NCBI RefSeq assembly: GCF_001766835.1
Contig: NZ_LKEU01000027.1
Span: forward strand, 248,001 to 312,000
Direction of reading: 5' to 3'
Length of the DNA stretch: 64,000 nucleotides
From: Acetobacterium wieringae
GTDB lineage: Bacteria > Bacillota > Clostridia > Eubacteriales > Eubacteriaceae
In this document: positions 35,454 to 44,367 of the stretch, piece after piece
How positions within the stretch are numbered: position 1 is the stretch's first letter
Layout of the letters: each line of letters begins with the position of its first letter
Position numbers and translations under genes: made by a program
The notes under the pieces: model-generated
What the model saw: the letters and a program-made list of their open reading frames with translations, nothing else
Database searches by the model: none
What the model was told of the DNA's origin: nothing

Positions 35454-36291
35454 AAATATTGAGACCTTTTTAGGCTGTGATAACGAATATGGGGAATCGG
35501 ACATCGTCGTCTTTGGCGCACCCTTTGACTCCACCACCTCCTTTCGTCCCGGCACCCGCTTTGCCAGCCGCACGATGCGGGGCGAATCCTACGGACTGGA
35601 AACCTACAGCCCCTACCAGGATAAAGACCTGGAAGAGTATTCCATTTTTGATGGCGGTGATCTGGAACTTTGTTTTGGCGATACCGAAAAGGCGCTGGCA
35701 GCGATTGAAAGCTATACCACCCGGGTATTAAGAGATAATAAGCGGCCGGTGATGATTGGCGGCGAGCATCTGGTGACCCTGGGGGCAGTCCGGGCGGTGG
35801 CCCGGAAATATCCGGAACTCAAGGTGATCCATTTTGACGCCCATGCCGATTTGCGGGATGACTATCTGGGGGCCCCCTTGTCCCATGCCACGGTGCTGCA
35901 CCGGGTTTGGGATATCATAGGGGATGGCCGGATCTATCAATTCGGGATCCGCTCCGGCGAACGCAGTGAGTTTCAGTGGGCGAAAGAGCACGTCAGCACT
36001 CAGAAATTTAATTTTGAGGGCCTGGCTGAAGTGGTCGAAAAACTCCAGGGCCAGCCGGTCTATTTCACCCTGGATCTGGATGTATTAGACCCATCCGTCT
36101 TCCCCGGTACCGGGACTCCGGAATCCGGCGGCGTCAGCTTTATGGAGCTGCTTGAAGCGATCCGGAAAGTCAGCCAGCTGAATCTGGTCGGCTGTGACAT
36201 CAACGAACTTTCGCCAGTCTATGACCAGAGCGGCGCTTCCACCGCTGTCGCCTGCAAGGTGCTGCGGGAACTCTTATTGGCGATGGCATAA
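35443..36291 (+). CDS. speB: Agmatinase SpeB
   Basis: 282 residues of the ureohydrolase family. Binuclear Mn ligands are present in GGEHLVTLG, HFDAHADLR and DLDVLDPS, plus ELSPVYDQSG. It hydrolyses agmatine (from SpeA) to putrescine and urea, or aminopropylagmatine to spermidine. Overlap with speE points to translational coupling. Confidence 0.93.
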   Translation: MLNKNIETFLGCDNEYGESDIVVFGAPFDSTTSFRPGTRFASRTMRGESYGLETYSPYQDKDLEEYSIFDGGDLELCFGDTEKALAAIESYTTRVLRDNKRPVMIGGEHLVTLGAVRAVARKYPELKVIHFDAHADLRDDYLGAPLSHATVLHRVWDIIGDGRIYQFGIRSGERSEFQWAKEHVSTQKFNFEGLAEVVEKLQGQPVYFTLDLDVLDPSVFPGTGTPESGGVSFMELLEAIRKVSQLNLVGCDINELSPVYDQSGASTAVACKVLRELLLAMA

Positions 36292-36378
36292 TAGAGTTAG
36301 AAATTTTAAAAATAGAGTCGGTACGGTAGTTGAGAGATAACCTAAAGTATTAGAGAAAATATTAAGGAGGAACAAATT

Positions 36379-37578
36379 ATGGGAAAAGCATTAATTATCG
36401 GTTGCGGCGGTGTTGCCAGTGTGGCCATTCATAAATGCTGTCAAAACAGCGACGTGTTTACCGAAATCTGCATTGCCAGCCGAACCAAAAGCAAGTGCGA
36501 TGCCTTAAAAGAGAAACTGGATGGCGGAGCCACCAAAATCACCACCGCCCAGGTTGACGCCGACAATGTTGATGAGCTGATTGCGCTGATTGAAAAGGAA
36601 AAGCCGGATGTGGTTTTGAACCTGGCCCTGCCGTATCAGGATCTGACCATTATGGATGCCTGTCTGGCCACGAAAACCCATTATGTTGATACGGCCAATT
36701 ATGAGCCGGAAGATACTGCTAAATTTGAATACAAATGGCAGTGGGAATATCGGGAACGGTTTGAAAAAGCCGGGATTACCGCCCTGCTGGGCAGTGGCTT
36801 TGACCCCGGTGTGACCGGTGTTTTTTCAGCCTATGCCATGAAGCACCAGTTTGATGAGATCAATTATATCGATATTCTCGATGCCAACGCCGGTGATCAC
36901 GGCTATCCCTTTGCCACCAACTTCAATCCCGAAATCAATATTCGCGAAGTTACCGCTAACGGTAGCTACTGGGAAGACGGACAGTGGATTGAAACCGAGC
37001 CGATGGAAATCAAGCGGGTTTATAATTTCCCGGAAATTGGCCCTAAAGATATGTATCTGCTCCATCATGAAGAACTGGAATCACTGGGTCAAAATATCAA
37101 GGGGATCAAACGGATTCGTTTCTTTATGACCTTTGGACAAAGCTATCTGACCCACCTGAAATGTCTGGAAAACGTCGGCATGACGTCGATTGAGCCGATT
37201 GAATATGAGGGCAAAATGATCGTTCCGCTACAGTTTTTAGCTGCTGTCTTACCCGATCCGTCAACCCTCGGCCCCCGCACCAAAGGAAAAACAAATATCG
37301 GTTGCATCTTCCAGGGCAAAAAAGACGGCCAGGATAAAACCTACTACCTCTACAACGTCTGTGATCACGAAGAATGCTACAAAGAAGTCGGTTCCCAGGC
37401 GATCTCCTATACTACCGGCGTACCGGCGATGATCGGCGCAATGCTGGTAATGACCGGCCAGTGGCAAAAACCCGGGGTTTACAACATTGAAGAGTTCGAT
37501 CCCGATCCCTTTATGGAAGCCCTGAACAAATGGGGCCTGCCCTGGCAGGAAAGTTTTGAACCGGAGTTGGTTGATTAA
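36379..37578 (+). CDS. Carboxy(nor)spermidine dehydrogenase
   Basis: 399 residues, RBS AAGGAGG. Saccharopine-dehydrogenase-like with N-terminal NADP-binding IIGCGGVASVAIHKC, NLALPYQDLTIMDACL, YVDTANYE and GSGFDPGVTGVF. The enzyme condenses putrescine (or diaminopropane) with aspartate semialdehyde to carboxyspermidine (or carboxynorspermidine). It is separated by 2 bp from nspC, the decarboxylase of the same route. Saccharopine dehydrogenase is ruled out by that pairing. Confidence 0.92.
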   Translation: MGKALIIGCGGVASVAIHKCCQNSDVFTEICIASRTKSKCDALKEKLDGGATKITTAQVDADNVDELIALIEKEKPDVVLNLALPYQDLTIMDACLATKTHYVDTANYEPEDTAKFEYKWQWEYRERFEKAGITALLGSGFDPGVTGVFSAYAMKHQFDEINYIDILDANAGDHGYPFATNFNPEINIREVTANGSYWEDGQWIETEPMEIKRVYNFPEIGPKDMYLLHHEELESLGQNIKGIKRIRFFMTFGQSYLTHLKCLENVGMTSIEPIEYEGKMIVPLQFLAAVLPDPSTLGPRTKGKTNIGCIFQGKKDGQDKTYYLYNVCDHEECYKEVGSQAISYTTGVPAMIGAMLVMTGQWQKPGVYNIEEFDPDPFMEALNKWGLPWQESFEPELVD

Positions 37579-37580
37579 GC

Positions 37581-38726
37581 ATGGCAGAAATGGAATTGAC
37601 GGATGCTTTCAAGGAACTGCCGACGCCCTGTTATCTGGTCGATGAAAGCCTGCTGATTAAAAACTTAAAAATTCTGGATCGGGTCCAGCAAGCCACCGGG
37701 TGTCGGATTCTGCTGGCCCAAAAGGCTTTTTCGATGTTTGCGCTCTACCCCCTGATCGGCCGCTATCTGGCTGGCACCACCGCCAGCGGGCTCTTTGAAG
37801 CCCGGCTGGGCCATCAGGAAATGGGGGGGGAAACCCATGTCTTTGCCACCGCCTATCGTGACGATGAGTTTGACGAAATTATCAAATACAGCGACCATAT
37901 CGTTTTTAATTCCTTCAATCAGTGGCAGAAATTTAAGGCGAAAGCCCTTGCTGCCGGCCGAGAATGTGGGATCCGGATTAATCCGGAATGCTCCACCCAG
38001 GATCACGCCATCTATGATCCCTGTTCACCAGGATCCCGGATGGGGGTCACCCGGGATCAGTTTAAACCAGAATTGCTGGAAGGCATCAGCGGTCTGCATT
38101 TTCATACCCTCTGTGAGCAGAACGCCGATGCACTGGAGGAGACTCTGAAAGCGGTGGAAGAAAACTTTGGTGAATTTTTGCCGCAGCTGAGATGGCTCAA
38201 CTTCGGGGGCGGTCATCACATCACCCGGGATGATTATGATCTCGAAAAACTGATTGCTTGTATCAAGCGGATTCAGGAAAGATATGGATTGAAAGTTTAT
38301 CTGGAGCCCGGCGAAGCAGTGGCCCTGAACACCGGGTTTCTGGTGGCGACGGTATTGGATCTCGTTGATAACAGCCTTCACAATGCCATCCTCGATACCT
38401 CGGCCGCCTGTCACATGCCGGATGTACTGGAAATGCCCTACCGGCCCAACATTATCGGGGCCGCCCAACCAGATCAAAAACCATTTACCTATCGGCTGGG
38501 CGGACCGACCTGCCTGGCCGGGGATATTATCGGTGATTACAGCTTTGAGCAACCGCTAAAAATTGGCGACCGCCTGGTGTTCTGTGATATGGCCATTTAT
38601 TCGATGGTTAAAAACAATACCTTTAACGGCATGAATCTCCCGGCCATTGCCATCTTAAGCCAGGAAAAAACCATTCAGATGGTGAAACAATTTGGCTATG
38701 AAGATTTTAAAAACCGATTGTCCTGA
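37581..38726 (+). CDS. nspC: Carboxy(nor)spermidine decarboxylase NspC
   Basis: 381 residues. Alanine-racemase-fold PLP decarboxylase: TPCYLVDESLL, Schiff-base Lys48 in LLAQKAFSM, FHTLCEQ, NFGGGHHIT, LEPGEAVA and GPTCLAGD with the active-site Cys. It removes CO2 from carboxyspermidine to give spermidine. It ends the spe operon, with the terminator overlapping its last codons. Confidence 0.95.
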   Translation: MAEMELTDAFKELPTPCYLVDESLLIKNLKILDRVQQATGCRILLAQKAFSMFALYPLIGRYLAGTTASGLFEARLGHQEMGGETHVFATAYRDDEFDEIIKYSDHIVFNSFNQWQKFKAKALAAGRECGIRINPECSTQDHAIYDPCSPGSRMGVTRDQFKPELLEGISGLHFHTLCEQNADALEETLKAVEENFGEFLPQLRWLNFGGGHHITRDDYDLEKLIACIKRIQERYGLKVYLEPGEAVALNTGFLVATVLDLVDNSLHNAILDTSAACHMPDVLEMPYRPNIIGAAQPDQKPFTYRLGGPTCLAGDIIGDYSFEQPLKIGDRLVFCDMAIYSMVKNNTFNGMNLPAIAILSQEKTIQMVKQFGYEDFKNRLS

Positions 38727-38743
38727 AGGATGATCGGTTTTTT
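38710..38743 (+). terminator. Terminator of the spe operon
   Basis: AAAACCGATTGTCC/GGATGATCGGTTTT with a TGAA loop, then T-run. It overlaps the nspC stop codon. Confidence 0.85.
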
Positions 38744-38844
38744 ACGAAATTAACGGACTTATTTTCAGTGAACTCTACTGAATTTTATGATATAATGGCT
38801 CGAATTACAATAGTTGTCTCAAAATTAAAATGCAGGAGAAAATC

Positions 38845-39420
38845 ATGGCACATAAATTCAATCCGATCAATAAAAACAAACTGGATAATGAGTGGCGCAG
38901 GGAAAATCTGCCGCCAGTTGAAACCCTGGAAAAACTGGGCTTGCAGGCCGCTGATGTTTTTGCAGACATCGGCTGTGGGATTGGCTATTTTACGATTCCG
39001 GCCGCCAAGATGATTGGTGATAACAGCGCCTATGCCCTGGATACCTCCCCAGAAATGCTGGCAGAGGTTGTACAGCGTAGCGAGGCAGCGGGTTTGAACA
39101 ATATAAAAACCGTAAAAACCGAAGAACTGGATCTGCTGATTCCTGATGAAGCGGTTTCTTTTGCACTACTGGTCAATGTGATCCACGAAATTGTTGATAA
39201 GAACCAGTTTCTGGAAGAAACCAGCCGGATTTTAAAACCCGGAGGTAAACTGGCGATTGTTGATTGGGAAAAAGCCCAAACCGAAATGGGACCACCGATT
39301 GATCACCGCATTGCAAAAGATGACGTCATTGCGATACTGGAAGAAATTGGTTTTTATTGCCAGAAAACTCAGGCTTTCACTGAAAATTTCTATGGCCTGG
39401 TTATGGTGAAAAACAGTTAA
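38845..39420 (+). CDS. Class I SAM-dependent methyltransferase
   Basis: 191 residues from ATG 38845 (AGGAG 38834-38838; the ATG at 38830 lies before that site). SAM-binding motif I VFADIGCGIGYFTIPAA, acidic end of beta 2 (ALDTS), then LLVNVIHEI and LKPGGKLAIVDW. It belongs to the broad UbiE/Methyltransf_11/25 group; the substrate is not evident. A promoter-like TATAAT lies near 38789. No link to the spe operon is seen beyond adjacency. Confidence 0.85.
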   Translation: MAHKFNPINKNKLDNEWRRENLPPVETLEKLGLQAADVFADIGCGIGYFTIPAAKMIGDNSAYALDTSPEMLAEVVQRSEAAGLNNIKTVKTEELDLLIPDEAVSFALLVNVIHEIVDKNQFLEETSRILKPGGKLAIVDWEKAQTEMGPPIDHRIAKDDVIAILEEIGFYCQKTQAFTENFYGLVMVKNS

Positions 39421-39502
39421 GACCAGGTAATTGTGAAATGAACACAATACTCACGGCAGTTATGCAATTACCAGACAGTTAAGACATCAGAAAGGGAAAA
39501 CG

Positions 39503-39892
39503 ATGGATAAAGAGAAAATTGTGATCATCGAAAACGACCAGTTTGCCAAACTGGTCGGGCTGGAACTGGTCAAGGTAGATCTGGGCTATGCCGAAGTAAG
39601 AATGGCGATCCAGGAAAAGCACCTCAATGGGGTTGGGATTGTCCAGGGCGGGGCCATCTTTACTCTGGCTGATTTTGCCTTTGCGGCGGCAGCCAACGCT
39701 GGCGGAAAAGTAACGGTCGGCATTAATGCCAATATTAACTATTTCAAACCGGCTAAGGGAAAAACGCTGCTGGCCAAAGCCACCGAAACCTCTTCCGGCC
39801 GAAGTCTTTGCAACTACACTGTGGATATTTTTGATGAAGACAATGCGGTGCTGGTTGCCAAATTCACGGCTACCGGCTTTAGCAAAAATTAG
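39503..39892 (+). CDS. PaaI-type hotdog-fold thioesterase
   Basis: 129 residues. Hotdog motifs HLNGVGIVQGGAIFTLADFAFAAAAN and NANINYFKPAKGKTLLAKATE match the PaaI/YdiI acyl-CoA thioesterase family, with the HGG/QGG-type catalytic loop and Asp/Glu on the central helix. The physiological thioester is unknown. It lies 82 bp after the methyltransferase gene, before a strong terminator. Confidence 0.87.
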   Translation: MDKEKIVIIENDQFAKLVGLELVKVDLGYAEVRMAIQEKHLNGVGIVQGGAIFTLADFAFAAAANAGGKVTVGINANINYFKPAKGKTLLAKATETSSGRSLCNYTVDIFDEDNAVLVAKFTATGFSKN

Positions 39893-39904
39893 CTATTAAT
39901 AATC

Positions 39905-39961
39905 AAAGCCCCACCGTTGATGGAGATTAGATCCATCGACAGTGGGGCTTTATATTTTTTT
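39905..39961. terminator. Terminator after the thioesterase gene
   Basis: AAAGCCCCAC ... TGGA / TCCA ... GTGGGGCTTT, an almost perfect 20-bp stem, followed by TATATTTTTTT. It may also serve the convergent minus-strand gene. Confidence 0.9.
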
Positions 39962-39991
39962 GAAGTATTGAGGATGATGCTAAAAAATGGG

Positions 39992-40681
39992 TTATGAACA
40001 GGTGGATTTTGAGACCCGACAGGTTTTATGAAGTGAGCAAAAGTCACAGGGATTTAAATCATTTATTTCATCGTGCTTGATGACTCCCATGATCCCTGAG
40101 ATTGACTTGATCGGTGTCATTTTCATGCTTGGTGAAAGTTGGATGCCGATATCTTCCGGATTCAATAGTTTAAAAATGGAGCGTTGATTATTCAGTTCGA
40201 ATTGATGTTGACCTGGATTCCAGACATGTGTTCTTTTTAGTTTTAATTCGCTTAATCCATTTGAAATATAATCCTTTAACCAGGACTGTGCATTCTCAAT
40301 AAAAGAGGTTCCCCAGATATCGAAAAAATACGACTCCATTGAATCATTTAGTATTTGAGATTTGGCATCAAAATTTTTGATGCTTGAGACAAAGCAGATG
40401 ACTTTCTCGGAATTTTCGAGAATTCTACCAGGCATTTTTCCGGAAAAATGTTCTCCATTTTGTAGAATTACCCGATCTTCCTGGATTGCTGAGAGATCAA
40501 AGCTTTGGAGTACAATATCAATCTCAAGGTCTTCAGCTAAAAAATCATAGGCACTTGTCACTGGTGTGACATATTTTTTTGGAACGTTGGGGTAATCAAT
40601 GTTCGTATGCTTTTTAAAATAAGTATAGACCTGGGTTAATTCTGCTTTCGGAATCGTAAAGATGTGTTTTTTGGTAAGCAT
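39992..40681 (-). CDS. MetH-activation-domain-like protein 1
   Basis: 229 residues. The C-terminal half resembles the reactivation domain of B12-dependent methionine synthase: LNPEDIGIQLSPSMKMTPIKSISGIMGV, followed by a Cys cluster CDFCSLHKTCR. The 214-residue protein at 60598-61242 has the same ending. Stand-alone copies occur with corrinoid methyltransferases in acetogens and are thought to interact with cobamide proteins. It is in an operon with an XRE regulator and divergent from the mttC/mttB cluster. Confidence 0.75.
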   Translation of the reverse strand: MLTKKHIFTIPKAELTQVYTYFKKHTNIDYPNVPKKYVTPVTSAYDFLAEDLEIDIVLQSFDLSAIQEDRVILQNGEHFSGKMPGRILENSEKVICFVSSIKNFDAKSQILNDSMESYFFDIWGTSFIENAQSWLKDYISNGLSELKLKRTHVWNPGQHQFELNNQRSIFKLLNPEDIGIQLSPSMKMTPIKSISGIMGVIKHDEINDLNPCDFCSLHKTCRVSKSTCS

Positions 40682-40698
40682 TTTTTAAGAGCTCCCTT

Positions 40699-41406
40699 CT
40701 AAATGGAATCAAGAATAAACATATTTAGGGATTTAATGGTTTTAATTTCATCAGGAGTTAGCGTTAAGCGATCCATAGTAACTTCCTCGTTTTTTAAGGG
40801 GGAAGATGACATCAAAAACTTTAATGTAAACGGTGCAATGGGACGATATGAGATACCAAACATCAATCCCCAGGTTATTGATTGATAGTACAAAGAGTTT
40901 AAAATACAAAAACTCATTTTCTCGATCGGATTTGCCTGGTTAATAAGGTTGACATAGGTGACCAGATCATATGATTCTACGGAACCTAAATAATAAAAGG
41001 AACATTTTTCATAGTTTTCAAAAGATGGAATGTCCATGTAAAAACTACAACAGAAATCATTTTCATTTGAACTGGGATTAATTGTTAGAAATGATTTTAC
41101 AATCCGTCGTTTTCGTCCATCGTAAAAATAGAGGTGCATATGTCGCTGTCCGCCGAAAGGGCTATTTGAATTGCTAGGAAGAGGCAGGGTGTCAGTTTGA
41201 TAATCGATTAGCTGATGAATGCCAATGTTCAAGGCTTGGGCAATTTCATAAAGGGTCTGCAGATCAATAGAGATCTGTCCATTTTCATATTTGGATATGG
41301 TGGATTTGCTCTTGTTGATCAAGTCTGAAAATTGTGTTATTGATAAATTCATTTGTTTTCGGTAAAATTTAATTTTTTTGCCGACATAAACTGAAATAGA
41401 TTCCAT
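40699..41406 (-). CDS. XRE-family transcriptional regulator
   Basis: 235 residues from ATG 41406 (AAAGGAAAGG upstream; in-frame codons to 41475 lack a site). N-terminal HTH_3 domain (IKFYRKQMNLSITQFSDLINKSKSTISKYENGQISIDLQTLYEIAQAL) and a C-terminal half of about 150 residues without a recognised ligand domain. It is followed after 17 bp by the MetH-activation-like gene. Position suggests control of the divergent methylamine cluster. Confidence 0.87.
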   Translation of the reverse strand: MESISVYVGKKIKFYRKQMNLSITQFSDLINKSKSTISKYENGQISIDLQTLYEIAQALNIGIHQLIDYQTDTLPLPSNSNSPFGGQRHMHLYFYDGRKRRIVKSFLTINPSSNENDFCCSFYMDIPSFENYEKCSFYYLGSVESYDLVTYVNLINQANPIEKMSFCILNSLYYQSITWGLMFGISYRPIAPFTLKFLMSSSPLKNEEVTMDRLTLTPDEIKTIKSLNMFILDSI

Positions 41407-41705
41407 AGTACCTTTCCTTTCCGGAGAAGTGTTCTTCCTAAAAATGAGGGGCAGAAAAAAAATTAAAATGCACAATTTTGTTTATTAATTATTAGAATTT
41501 CATTATGTGGTATTGTATACAGAATACTAAATCCTGTCAACGCATTAATGATTGCACTTCCTTTACAATTTGTAAATACGGCAATTGACTTTAATGATGA
41601 AAAACTGAAAAAGTTTTCTTTTAAATATAATTATAGATTAATATTAGTAAAAATTATGTACCAAATCAGTAAAAGATTAAAAATTAGAATAAAAAAAATC
41701 ATATC

Positions 41706-41745
41706 ACGAAACTATATTTACGATAAGATTCTTAATACGAAACTA
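41706..41745. promoter_or_regulatory. Direct repeats ACGAAACTA upstream of the mttC1 promoter
   Basis: Two exact copies at 41706-41714 and 41737-41745, 31 bp apart (three helical turns), the second 7 bp before the -35. The mttC2 promoter carries the same element at the same distance. Probable activator site. Confidence 0.65.
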
Positions 41746-41752
41746 CCATTGT

Positions 41753-41781
41753 TTGACATATGTTAAAGGATGAGTTAATAT
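41753..41781 (+). promoter_or_regulatory. Promoter of the mttC1-mttB1-mttB2-BCCT operon
   Basis: TTGACA (41753-41758) and TAATAT (41776-41781), 17-bp spacer. Expected start near 41788. Confidence 0.8.
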
Positions 41782-41824
41782 TTAAAAAACAAATGAATTA
41801 AACGCAGATAATTTTATACGAAAT

Positions 41825-41868
41825 GACAAGGAGGTCACTCTAATTTAGCGAATTAGGTGGCTTTTTTT
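41825..41868 (+). terminator. Leader hairpin 1 (attenuator) of mttC1
   Basis: Begins GACAAGGAGGTC; stem GTCACTCTAATT (41834-41845)/AATTAGGTGGC (41851-41861), then seven T. It is about 40 nt into the transcript, so it would abort transcription unless countered. Confidence 0.7.
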
Positions 41869-41949
41869 GTTTAAGTGTTTTGTAATTTGTGAATAACCAG
41901 GATTCAGATATTTCTGAGATCATCAGAGAAGAAACATTGTTTTAGGTAA

Positions 41950-42018
41950 TCAGAGAAGTGGATTAGCCCCCTAATTAAAGTTATCTTAGTTATTAAGATG
42001 AAATAAACACTTCTCTGA
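41950..42018 (+). promoter_or_regulatory. Putative three-way-junction RNA element
   Basis: TCAGAGAAGTG (41950-41960) pairs perfectly with CACTTCTCTGA (42008-42018). The enclosed segment forms hairpins ATTAG-CCCC-CTAAT (41962-41975) and ATCTTA-GTTAT-TAAGAT (41983-41999). Followed by a terminator at 42050, it has the architecture of an aptamer with expression platform, but matches no class I recognise. Confidence 0.5.
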
Positions 42019-42049
42019 ACGTCCTTGAAAAAGAATACGGTATGATCAA

Positions 42050-42100
42050 GACAAAGAGGTCTATCAATTTAATTCAAAATTAAATGATGGATCTTTTTTT
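42050..42100 (+). terminator. Leader hairpin 2 (attenuator) of mttC1
   Basis: Begins GACAAAGAGGTC; stem AGA/TCT, TCTATCA/TGATGGA and ATTTAAT/ATTAAAT with a GG bulge, then seven T. It is 120 bp before the mttC1 start. Confidence 0.72.
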
Positions 42101-42220
42101 GTTCAAGAGAAATTCAGGAAGGAATCCCAAAGGATTGTGAAAAACTTATTGTTTCAGTCGTTTAATTTTAGCCACAAGCATGATCAATAAAAAAACTCAC
42201 ACAAGTAAAAGGAGAAAAAC

Positions 42221-42859
42221 ATGTCAAAAATCACAGAGTTAGCTGTAGTAGTCGAAGAAGGAAGAATTGACGATGTCGTCGCAGCTGTAGAGGTTGCATT
42301 GGAAGAAGGAAATGCGCCAATGGACATTTTAAATGCCGGATTGATTGATCCCATTAATGTACTGGGTGAAAAATTCCGACTGGGCGAGGTTTATGTACCC
42401 GAGCTGCTGATTTCATCAAAGGCGATGAAAATGGGTGTCGATCGGATTAAACCGCTGCTGGCAGCTGGGGATGTAAAAGTATTGGGAAAAGCCGTCTTTT
42501 GCACCGTGGAAGGTGACATGCATGATATCGGCAAAAACCTGGTCGTGCTGCTGCTTGAAAGTGCCGGTTTTGAAGTCATTGATTTGGGGATGGATGTCGA
42601 GCCGGATGATATTGTAGAAGCAGTTCAGGAAAATGATGATGTTCAGATTGTCGGGATGTCGGCGATGTTAACGACGACTATGTATGCCATGAAGGAAACC
42701 ATCGAAGCCCTGGAAGAAGCAGGGCTTCGGGATCGGGTCAAGGTTTTAATCGGCGGTGCACCGGTCAATCAGATTTTTGCTGACCAGATAGGGGCAGACG
42801 GGTATACCACCAATGCACCATCAGCCGTTGAGCTGTGCAAAAAATTGGTTGTTGCTTAG
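42221..42859 (+). CDS. Corrinoid protein MttC-like, copy 1
   Basis: 212 residues, RBS AAAAGGAG. An N-terminal B12-cap helix bundle (LISSKAMKMGVDRIKPLL) and a B12-binding Rossmann domain with GDMHDIGKN (His101, cobalt ligand), MSAMLTTTM and GGAPVN. It shuttles methyl groups from the MttB-family enzymes encoded next to it to a downstream acceptor methyltransferase. Nearly identical to the copy at 47976, with only three amino-acid differences seen. First gene of an operon with two attenuator-like hairpins in its leader. Confidence 0.93.
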   Translation: MSKITELAVVVEEGRIDDVVAAVEVALEEGNAPMDILNAGLIDPINVLGEKFRLGEVYVPELLISSKAMKMGVDRIKPLLAAGDVKVLGKAVFCTVEGDMHDIGKNLVVLLLESAGFEVIDLGMDVEPDDIVEAVQENDDVQIVGMSAMLTTTMYAMKETIEALEEAGLRDRVKVLIGGAPVNQIFADQIGADGYTTNAPSAVELCKKLVVA

Positions 42860-42891
42860 TTATCGAAACTGGAAAATAGGAAGGGTAAATT

Positions 42892-44355
42892 ATGAAAGAA
42901 TTTAACACACGATTTATGGGCGCACGAGGCGTATCTTTTCTGACACGGGAAGAAATGGAAAAAATTCATAGTTGTACATTAGAACTGCTGCAAGAAGTTG
43001 GCGTTGAAGTACAACACAAAGGTGCGATCGAATTATTAAAAAAAGCCGGATGCGTCGTTAATAAAAAGCGGGTATCGATGCCACCTGGTTTAGTCGAATG
43101 GGCGATTAAACAGGCGCCCTCACGAATTCTACTCTATGACCGTGGCGGTGAATTTGCTATGGATGTCAGTGGAAAAAACTCTTATTACGGAGTCGGTTCA
43201 GCTTGTCCGAACATCGTTGACAGCTTTACCGGTGAAATCAGACTCTGTAATGAAGAAGATAATAGAAATTGTGTCAAAGTAGCGGATGCCATGCCTTATA
43301 TTGATTATATGATGTCAATGGCTCAGGTTTATGGGCATCAGAAAAGTTCCTATGAGCATGAGTATGCAGCGATGATCCGTTATAGTTCTAAACCTCAGGT
43401 AGTTATTACAGCTGATCTGGAATCGACAAAAAATGTGGTCGAAATGGCTTCGGTTGTCAGAGGTGGAATGGATGAGCTGGTTAAAAAACCAATGTTTATT
43501 CTCTATTGTGAACCAACCTCCCCACTTGTCTGCACCAAAGAATCGGTTGAAAAGGTAATGTACATGGCTGAAAGCAATTTGCCGGTTCTTTATGCACCAA
43601 TCCCGATGAATGGCGCTACTGGGCCAATGACCTGTGCCGGTTCATTGATCCAAGCTAATGCGGAATGTCTGGCGGGACTGGTTATTGCCCAGGTGACCAG
43701 ACCAGGTGCACCATTCCTATACGGGGCGATTATCACCAATATGGATATGAAGAGTCTCCAGCCAACCTATGCTTCACCAGAAACGATGATGGAGTCACTG
43801 GCGATGTCAGAAATGGGTTGTGATTTTTATCAGTTGCCAACCTGGGGTACCGCTGGTTGTACCAGTTCAAAGCTACCTGACGAACAGGCTGTTTTAGAAG
43901 GAACGCAATATATTACCCTGGCTGGCTTATCAGGTGCCAATGTTATCCATGATGTCGGTTACACGGCGTTTGGTCTGGCGTTCTCGCTGGATCTGGTGGT
44001 TATGATGAACGATGTGATCGGTCGGGTGCGACGCCTATTTGACGGCATCAATATGACACCTGAATACCTGTGTATGCAGGATCTCAAGGAGGTGGGTCCA
44101 AAAGGCCATTATTTGGGACAGACTTCGACTCGAAAATTCAACAGCGAGATGTGGGAATCGGAAATCGAAGACCGAAACGAATATGATCGTTGGCGGGATC
44201 TGGGTTCAAAAACGATGGGTCAGCGGGCTAATGAGATGGTTAGAAATATCATTGAAAACGGCGAACTGAACATGTTACCAAAAGAGTTGGATGACAAAGT
44301 CGTGGCGATACTGGAAGCTGCCGATGCAAGAGAACGAGAACTGGAACAACAATAG
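42892..44355 (+). CDS. Non-pyrrolysine MttB-family methyltransferase 1
   Basis: 487 residues, RBS AGGAAGGG, 32 bp after mttC1. COG5598/MttB superfamily (FLTREEMEKIHSCTLELLQEVGVEV, GATGPMTCAGSLIQANAECLAGLV, PTWGTAGCTSSKLPDEQA). It has no in-frame TAG, so it is a Pyl-free member like the glycine betaine methyltransferase MtgB. It should demethylate a quaternary or tertiary amine and methylate the corrinoid protein. Substrate unresolved; a BCCT transporter in the operon argues for betaine, carnitine or a relative. Confidence 0.9.
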   Translation: MKEFNTRFMGARGVSFLTREEMEKIHSCTLELLQEVGVEVQHKGAIELLKKAGCVVNKKRVSMPPGLVEWAIKQAPSRILLYDRGGEFAMDVSGKNSYYGVGSACPNIVDSFTGEIRLCNEEDNRNCVKVADAMPYIDYMMSMAQVYGHQKSSYEHEYAAMIRYSSKPQVVITADLESTKNVVEMASVVRGGMDELVKKPMFILYCEPTSPLVCTKESVEKVMYMAESNLPVLYAPIPMNGATGPMTCAGSLIQANAECLAGLVIAQVTRPGAPFLYGAIITNMDMKSLQPTYASPETMMESLAMSEMGCDFYQLPTWGTAGCTSSKLPDEQAVLEGTQYITLAGLSGANVIHDVGYTAFGLAFSLDLVVMMNDVIGRVRRLFDGINMTPEYLCMQDLKEVGPKGHYLGQTSTRKFNSEMWESEIEDRNEYDRWRDLGSKTMGQRANEMVRNIIENGELNMLPKELDDKVVAILEAADARERELEQQ

Positions 44356-44367
44356 ACACAATGATAA

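Larger units (their letters stand above)
41407..42220 (+). other. 814-bp AT-rich regulatory region of the mttC1 operon
   Basis: No credible gene: an open frame at 41548-41766 lacks a ribosome-binding site and looks like AT-rich noise. It holds ACGAAACTA repeats, a strong promoter, a terminator-like hairpin, a three-way-junction RNA element and a second terminator, described separately. The long leader (about 430 nt) indicates transcript-level regulation. Confidence 0.75.

Noticed and set aside
41548..41766. 72-codon open frame in the AT-rich region before mttC1
   Set aside because: No ribosome-binding site, biased only by AT content, and it overlaps the ACGAAACTA repeats and promoter.
41950..42018. 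Purine riboswitch, suggested by the three-way junction
   Set aside because: The conserved junction and kissing-loop bases of purine riboswitches are not present.
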